A stretch of DNA of 9,511 nucleotides, taken from assembly GCA_021797025.1 (NCBI GenBank), contig JAKAAK010000112.1, forward strand, positions 1 through 9,511, written 5' to 3'. A model generated the notes under the pieces. That model did no database searches and was not told the DNA's origin. It saw nothing but the letters and a program-made list of their open reading frames with translations. The position numbers were made by a program, and so were the translations under genes. Positions 6,469 through 9,511 of the stretch are shown here, piece after piece. Every line of letters begins with the position of its first letter. Position 1 is the stretch's first letter. Origin of the DNA: Thermoplasmata archaeon (GTDB taxonomy: Archaea; Thermoplasmatota; Thermoplasmata; Thermoplasmatales; Thermoplasmataceae).

Positions 6469-7092
6469 ATGCCGATATATGAAAATGATGAGCATGAATT
6501 CTTAAATTCAAAAGCAAAAAAAATCGTGAATAATAATTACATCAAGGGGTTGCTCTTTTTAACAGATAAAAGAGTAATATTTGAAAAAAAAGGACAGAAA
6601 TCATTTTTCAGGGCTTCCCCGGCTGAGCTGGATCTCAATCTTTTCCTTTATAATGTGGAGAATGCCAATTATGCAAAACCTGCATTCCCGATTTTTACCA
6701 GACAGGTATTGAGCATAGAATACTATAATGAATCACAGAAATTAATTAGGGTAGATTTTGCTATCAAAAAATCAAAATCATGGGTTGATCAGATTACCAG
6801 GCTGGCAACCGTGGCCAAAAGGGATGAATCCAATAAAAAGGAAAGGGAACTGCTTGAAAATAAAAAGCACGAACTGGATATGGCCAGAGCAAAGGCTCCT
6901 AGAGCCAACATCGGAATGGCGGTGTTTGGCGATGACAAGAAAAAAAACCCCTATGAAAATATAAGGGAAAATATGGCCGAGGACAGCAATGACCAAAACC
7001 TGCCAGACACAGCACATAGATGCCCCAGATGTGGTTATCCAGTCACGGACGATATGACCTATTGCCCAAATTGTGGATATAAACTGAAATAA
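6469..7092 (+). CDS. Hypothetical protein with PH/GRAM-like N-terminus and C-terminal zinc ribbon
   Basis: 207 residues, function unknown. The N-terminal half (about 1-105) is beta-rich and contains GLLFLTDKRVIFEKKG (27-42), the sequence pattern of bacterial/archaeal PH and GRAM-like domains; these domains often bind membranes or act as small interaction scaffolds. A lysine/glutamate-rich helical stretch follows (about 105-145), possibly coiled, then a polar linker. The end is a zinc ribbon with two CPxCGY knuckles, C185/C188 and C199/C202. No transmembrane segment or signal peptide. The start is fixed by an ATG 22-30 bases after a TATA-like box, so the message is probably leaderless. It is a single-gene unit, divergent from hutU and convergent with the NifX-like gene. 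Zinc ribbons of this kind are common in archaeal proteins of unknown role, so no more specific function is assigned. Confidence 0.85.
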   Translation: MPIYENDEHEFLNSKAKKIVNNNYIKGLLFLTDKRVIFEKKGQKSFFRASPAELDLNLFLYNVENANYAKPAFPIFTRQVLSIEYYNESQKLIRVDFAIKKSKSWVDQITRLATVAKRDESNKKERELLENKKHELDMARAKAPRANIGMAVFGDDKKKNPYENIRENMAEDSNDQNLPDTAHRCPRCGYPVTDDMTYCPNCGYKLK

Positions 7093-7190
7093 AACCCTAT
7101 ATAATTTAGCAAAAATTATGAATAAAACATATACAGGAATTAAGTTCTGGATTAGGTGCAAGCAATAAAAAATGATGGTATTATTATATT

Positions 7191-7196
7191 AAAAAA
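7191..7196 (-). terminator. T-run after the NifX-like gene
   Basis: Six T on the minus strand, about 17 bases after the stop at 7213, with a second T6 at 7167-7172. They fit U-rich archaeal termination. Confidence 0.35.
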
Positions 7197-7207
7197 GTTA
7201 CCGGAAA

Positions 7208-7214
7208 TTTTTTT
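7208..7214 (+). terminator. T-run downstream of the zinc-ribbon gene
   Basis: Seven T on the plus strand, about 115 bases after the stop of the zinc-ribbon gene and touching the stop codon of the convergent gene. A possible U-rich termination site; the distance makes it uncertain. Confidence 0.25.
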
Positions 7215-7593
7215 ATTTCAGTTCATGCACATTTCCATCATGATCCGGGGACTCATGGGTTGCTAATGTTATTTCCTCCAGTTTTCCCTGGATATAAAAT
7301 TCAAGTGCTTCATTCTCATTCATATTATTTGAAAAGTATATCTTTATCTTATTTTTCAGAAAACGAACTCCGGGAGCTCCGATTTCAGAAACTATTATAG
7401 CATCAACATTTTTTGCCAGTACGGATTTTAGCATATGTATCCCTCTGGTTGAAGTTGCCTTCAGGGCAGGGTTTTCATAACTTTCTATCAATTTGTATTT
7501 TGTATTCTCAATCTCAAATATATGTACTTCTGTTCCCTCTCCGGGCCCGCTTATGGTAATTCCATTTACAGGTATTCCGATTCTTGTTGCCAT
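7213..7593 (-). CDS. NifX/NifB-type dinitrogenase iron-molybdenum cofactor domain protein
   Basis: 126-residue single-domain protein of the NifX/NafY/NifB C-terminal family (Nitro_FeMo-Co domain, RNase H-like fold). Support: the opening IGIPVNG strand, HIFEIEN (24-30), YENPALKATSTRGIHMLKSVLAK (39-61 region), VDAIIVSEIGAPGVRFLKNK (63-82) and EALEFYIQGKLEEIT (95-109), which follow the family order. The usual HFGRA segment is replaced by GPGEGTEV, and there is no cysteine. The tail carries spaced histidines (THESPDHDGNVH), common in this family and possibly metal-binding. I chose ATG 7593 over the in-frame ATG at 7659. The extra 22 residues are unlike the family, and a TATA-like GTTTAAAT (7615-7622) lies 22-29 bases before 7593. 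No nitrogenase or Mo-cofactor gene is nearby, so a role in Fe-S or metal handling is only inferred. Confidence 0.8.
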   Translation of the reverse strand: MATRIGIPVNGITISGPGEGTEVHIFEIENTKYKLIESYENPALKATSTRGIHMLKSVLAKNVDAIIVSEIGAPGVRFLKNKIKIYFSNNMNENEALEFYIQGKLEEITLATHESPDHDGNVHELK

Positions 7594-7614
7594 AATAATA
7601 TATTGCAAACCCGG

Positions 7615-7622
7615 ATTTAAAC
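7615..7622 (-). promoter_or_regulatory. TATA-like box of the NifX-like gene
   Basis: The minus strand reads GTTTAAAT, 22-29 bases upstream of the ATG at 7593. It supports that start and a leaderless message; the longer reading frame from 7659 would run through it. Confidence 0.5.
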
Positions 7623-7790
7623 TATGACAAAAAATTGATTTAAATGACCAATCACTCATTTATACATCCCTGAATCATAATAGGGAAAACCCTCCGGTGA
7701 TAGAGAAAATTATAAATAAAGTTCAAAGCTAAACCAGAATTTAGCGAATAAATAATCTATTAACAATTTTTATAATAGTTATTTTATAAA

Positions 7791-7800
7791 ATATAAATAT
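7791..7800 (+). promoter_or_regulatory. TATA box of the methyltransferase gene
   Basis: ATATAAATAT lies 28-37 bases before the ATG at 7828. Another TATA-like stretch (TATAAATAAA, 7711-7720) lies further upstream and could give a long leader. The whole 7660-7827 gap is very AT-rich and I see no gene in it. Confidence 0.4.
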
Positions 7801-7827
7801 TCTTATAGTGCTGAATTATAAACCGAT

Positions 7828-8625
7828 ATGGTTTTAAAAAATTTATTAAAGATTTATTATGTAATTAAGTCAGTCCACAATCCATTCAAGACTATTATTT
7901 TTTTATCTAAATACCGTAATAATTCGCTATTACATGATAATATAACCTTTAAAAATAATATTACAATAAAAGATGTTACTCCCGGTTCGCTATGGGCTTT
8001 AATAACTTATTATTACTGGTCACATAAATTAAGCATATATTCTAGCGAAGACCTCCTTGATATAGCTACTATCGGCACCGATGTCGATAAAAAACTGTTA
8101 GAAAACCTGGGTAGTGATTGTGGGTCTTTTAAGAGCATTCAAGGGAAGGATGGCATTTTATATATGTTGATACGAAAATACCAACCGGATATATGTATTG
8201 AAACCGGTATTTCATCCGGTTTTTCTACATATTATATATTAAGCGCGCTTGAAAGGAATGGCAAAGGTAATTTAATTAGCATAGACATAATAGATGAAGT
8301 AACGATTTGCCAGAAAAAGTTTTTGGCCGGTTGGCTAGTCCCAGAAAACTTGAAAAATAGATGGAAAAAAGTTATAGAAAGTTCAGATACTGCACTTCAC
8401 TCGGTACCGGGCAAAATAGATTTTTTTGTCCACGATTCACTCCATTCAGCAAACTACATGCTCAATGAATATTCATGGGCATTGAGGCATCTGAATAAAA
8501 ATGGTGTACTTGCTTCTGATGATATAGATTGGAATAATGCATGGAAGAAATTTTTAAATTCTAATAATAATCTGATAGAATTAGTAGCCACTCCCACATT
8601 TGCTGCAGCAACGAAGAGTGAATAA
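7828..8625 (+). CDS. Class I SAM-dependent methyltransferase (Methyltransf_24-like)
   Basis: 265-residue putative methyltransferase. The Rossmann core occupies about 105-250: motif I CIETGISSGFSTYYIL (123-138, with E125 and the GxxxG loop), the acidic end of strand 2 in LISIDI (D153), FFVHDSLHS (199-207) in the strand-4 region, and NGVLASDDIDWNNAW (225-239). This layout matches small-molecule and sugar O-methyltransferases often found with glycan or lipid modification genes; the acceptor here is unknown. The first 100 residues are a helical extension outside the catalytic fold, seen in related proteins. The gene is noticeably AT-richer than the left part of the window, with many TTA, AAT and ATA codons, and it uses CGT and CGA for arginine where hutU favours AGG. 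This suggests acquisition from elsewhere. A second-class assignment would be a cephalosporin hydroxylase-like homologue, which shares this fold. Confidence 0.75.
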   Translation: MVLKNLLKIYYVIKSVHNPFKTIIFLSKYRNNSLLHDNITFKNNITIKDVTPGSLWALITYYYWSHKLSIYSSEDLLDIATIGTDVDKKLLENLGSDCGSFKSIQGKDGILYMLIRKYQPDICIETGISSGFSTYYILSALERNGKGNLISIDIIDEVTICQKKFLAGWLVPENLKNRWKKVIESSDTALHSVPGKIDFFVHDSLHSANYMLNEYSWALRHLNKNGVLASDDIDWNNAWKKFLNSNNNLIELVATPTFAAATKSE

Positions 8626-8724
8626 TTGAATATAAAATGCCTGAGCTTATATCTGAAATTAATATCCCGGCTATACTGTTGAATATATGCAATTCCATTG
8701 CCGAAGGTCTATGCATCCGTAAGA

Positions 8725-8765
8725 ATATGTTATATGGATAATATGTAACAAATTATATGTAAACA
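8725..8765 (+). repeat. Three spaced copies of ATATGT-type motif upstream of the membrane-protein gene
   Basis: ATATGTTATA (8725), ATATGTAACA (8741) and ATATGTAAACA (8755) occur 16 and 14 bases apart, just upstream of the TATA box at 8781. The first two also form an imperfect inverted pair (TGTTATAT at 8728-8735 against ATGTAACA at 8743-8750). They could be regulator sites; chance in AT-rich DNA is not excluded. Confidence 0.3.
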
Positions 8766-8780
8766 TTTTATTTCAGATAC

Positions 8781-8789
8781 TTTTATAAA
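8781..8789 (+). promoter_or_regulatory. TATA box of the four-helix membrane protein gene
   Basis: TTTTATAAA, a close match to the archaeal TATA consensus, lies 21-29 bases before the ATG at 8810. It indicates a leaderless transcript. Confidence 0.6.
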
Positions 8790-8809
8790 CCTCATATTAT
8801 ATTCAGCTT

Positions 8810-9379
8810 ATGGTACAAATAAAATTGAATGGAACATTCCATAGTTTTTACAGAATACGCAACGTGATTGTTATTTCTTTTTTGATTGCATTTTTTATTA
8901 ATAATAAAATCGGCGCTCTTTATATTCCGGGGGATGCTATAATTTCAACTAATATATCAAGCTATTACCTTGAAAGCTCAATGCTTACATTTTATGCAAC
9001 CATAATGGGTCTGATGTTTGCAGGGTATACTATAATGATAACCATGACGCCAATATTCCACCCAAATAGCCTCAGGCAACCGATATTCTCAGAAGTTAAC
9101 AGGCTTTTCGTATATACAATATTAATTGGGCTCACATCATTATTGATTAATTTTGTAAGCTCCATACTATCGAGTTATCATGAAAATGCATTACTATTAT
9201 TCATTGAAACATATCTATTCTTCTCACTTATTCTTGGTATGGTTTTCGCAGTCCTTGCGCTTTCTACACTTTTCAATATAGTTCGGGGAATAAAGCTTGG
9301 GAATCAGCCTGCAACAACAGATACTAAGCTTGATAAGAAAAACAATCTGCCTGAGGATAGAGGGAAAAAACCGCAATAA
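8810..9379 (+). CDS. Hypothetical four-helix integral membrane protein
   Basis: 189 residues, family not recognised. Hydrophobic segments are visible at about 18-33, 57-79, 99-121 and 127-156. Basic residues K5, R15 and R17 before the first helix, R89 and R98 in the loop after helix 2, and a charged C-terminal tail (about 159-189, rich in K, D and R) favour a topology with both ends in the cytoplasm. The first outside loop (about 34-56) is rich in Ser, Ile and Tyr. The tail is low-complexity and probably disordered. No signal-peptide cleavage site, cysteine pair or catalytic motif is evident, so I assign no function. The start is well supported by the TATA box 21-29 bases upstream. It is a single gene; the 184-base gap before it carries repeated motifs and a strong promoter. 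Confidence 0.75.
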   Translation: MVQIKLNGTFHSFYRIRNVIVISFLIAFFINNKIGALYIPGDAIISTNISSYYLESSMLTFYATIMGLMFAGYTIMITMTPIFHPNSLRQPIFSEVNRLFVYTILIGLTSLLINFVSSILSSYHENALLLFIETYLFFSLILGMVFAVLALSTLFNIVRGIKLGNQPATTDTKLDKKNNLPEDRGKKPQ

Positions 9380-9390
9380 TTAAGCCATTA

Positions 9391-9424
9391 TAATTTAATA
9401 AATTATCTTATGTTACACGTTTTT
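9391..9424 (+). terminator. Possible terminator after the membrane-protein gene
   Basis: An AT inverted repeat, TAATTTA (9391-9397) and TAAATTA (9399-9405), is followed by five T (9420-9424), shortly after the stop at 9379. Weak, but placed as expected. Confidence 0.3.
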
Positions 9425-9453
9425 ATGCTTGCTTTAATTCTATTATGTTATTA

Positions 9454-9460
9454 TTTAAAT
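9454..9460 (+). promoter_or_regulatory. TATA-like box for a gene entering the right edge
   Basis: TTTAAAT, 25-31 bases before an ATG at 9485. The spacing equals that of the other leaderless genes in this window. Confidence 0.3.
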
Positions 9461-9484
9461 TTCAATTAGTTACAGAAAGAATTG

Positions 9485-9511
9485 ATGACATCTATAAATG
9501 GGGCTGACCGG
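9485..9511 (+). CDS. Possible start of a further gene, cut by the window edge
   Basis: Nine open codons (MTSINGADR) begin at an ATG placed correctly behind a TATA-like box at 9454-9460. Far too short to identify. A second ATG in another frame at 9498 is an alternative. Reported only because promoter spacing agrees with the neighbouring genes. Confidence 0.25.

Noticed and set aside
6778..7161. 127-codon open frame on the minus strand opposite the zinc-ribbon gene
   Set aside because: Antisense to a coding region with intact zinc-ribbon motifs, with no recognisable domain; its hydrophobic look arises from the complement of lysine/glutamate-rich codons.
7594..7659. In-frame upstream extension of the NifX-like gene (start at 7659)
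   Set aside because: The extra residues do not resemble the domain, and the TATA-like box for the shorter start lies within them.
7682..7693. Small hairpin AGGG-AAAA-CCCT with nearby GGTGATAGA resembling a box C element
   Set aside because: The stem is only four pairs, and no matching D box or guide structure is visible, so a small RNA call is not supported.
8637..8741. 34-codon open frame (starts MPELISEINIP) after the methyltransferase
   Set aside because: No ribosome site, no well-placed promoter and no family resemblance. It overlaps the repeated ATATGT motifs, so it is not supported as a gene, though a decayed coding remnant cannot be excluded.

Overview
The window looks like a chromosomal segment of an AT-rich archaeon, most probably a Thermoplasmatales-type acidophile (Ferroplasma/Acidiplasma/Picrophilus/Cuniculiplasma range). 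This is inferred from three things: TATA-like boxes about 22-33 bases upstream of most start codons with no Shine-Dalgarno (leaderless transcripts); one internal operon gene preceded by GGTGAT, which fits the archaeal 16S 3' end; and the gene set (LysX-type ATP-grasp ligase, GlpA without an Fe-S domain, archaeal urocanate hydratase) with AGG/ATA-rich codons. The species cannot be named from the sequence alone.

Layout. Positions 1-1431 (minus strand): lysX-like gene followed by a hisC-like aminotransferase that runs off the left edge, an amino-acid biosynthesis pair. Positions 1551-3255 (minus): FAD-dependent glycerol-3-phosphate dehydrogenase (GlpA type) tightly coupled to a CoxG-like SRPBCC protein. 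Positions 3392-4576 (plus): a 12-helix major facilitator transporter, divergent from glpA across a promoter region with a 17-bp palindrome. Positions 4585-6243 (minus): full-length urocanate hydratase of histidine degradation, convergent with the transporter. Positions 6469-7092 (plus): a small protein with an N-terminal PH/GRAM-like fold and C-terminal zinc ribbon. Positions 7213-7593 (minus): a NifX/NifB-type cofactor-binding-domain protein. Positions 7828-8625 (plus): a class I SAM methyltransferase in visibly AT-richer DNA. Positions 8810-9379 (plus): an unrecognised four-helix membrane protein. A new leaderless gene may begin at 9485.

How the genes fit together. Most units are single genes with their own promoters, so the window is mainly housekeeping metabolism: lysine/arginine-type carrier-protein biosynthesis, a histidinol-phosphate aminotransferase, glycerol-3-phosphate oxidation and histidine catabolism. 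The most interesting combination is GlpA, which lacks any visible GlpB/GlpC partner or Fe-S domain, translationally coupled to a CoxG-like protein. CoxG proteins are linked to membrane and quinone coupling of a different dehydrogenase, so the pair may be a two-protein quinone-linked G3P oxidation module. The right third (from about 7660) is more accessory in character: AT-rich, with orphan genes and repeated upstream motifs. There are no tRNA or rRNA genes, CRISPR arrays, insertion sequences or obvious pseudogenes. No gap between genes exceeds 300 bases.
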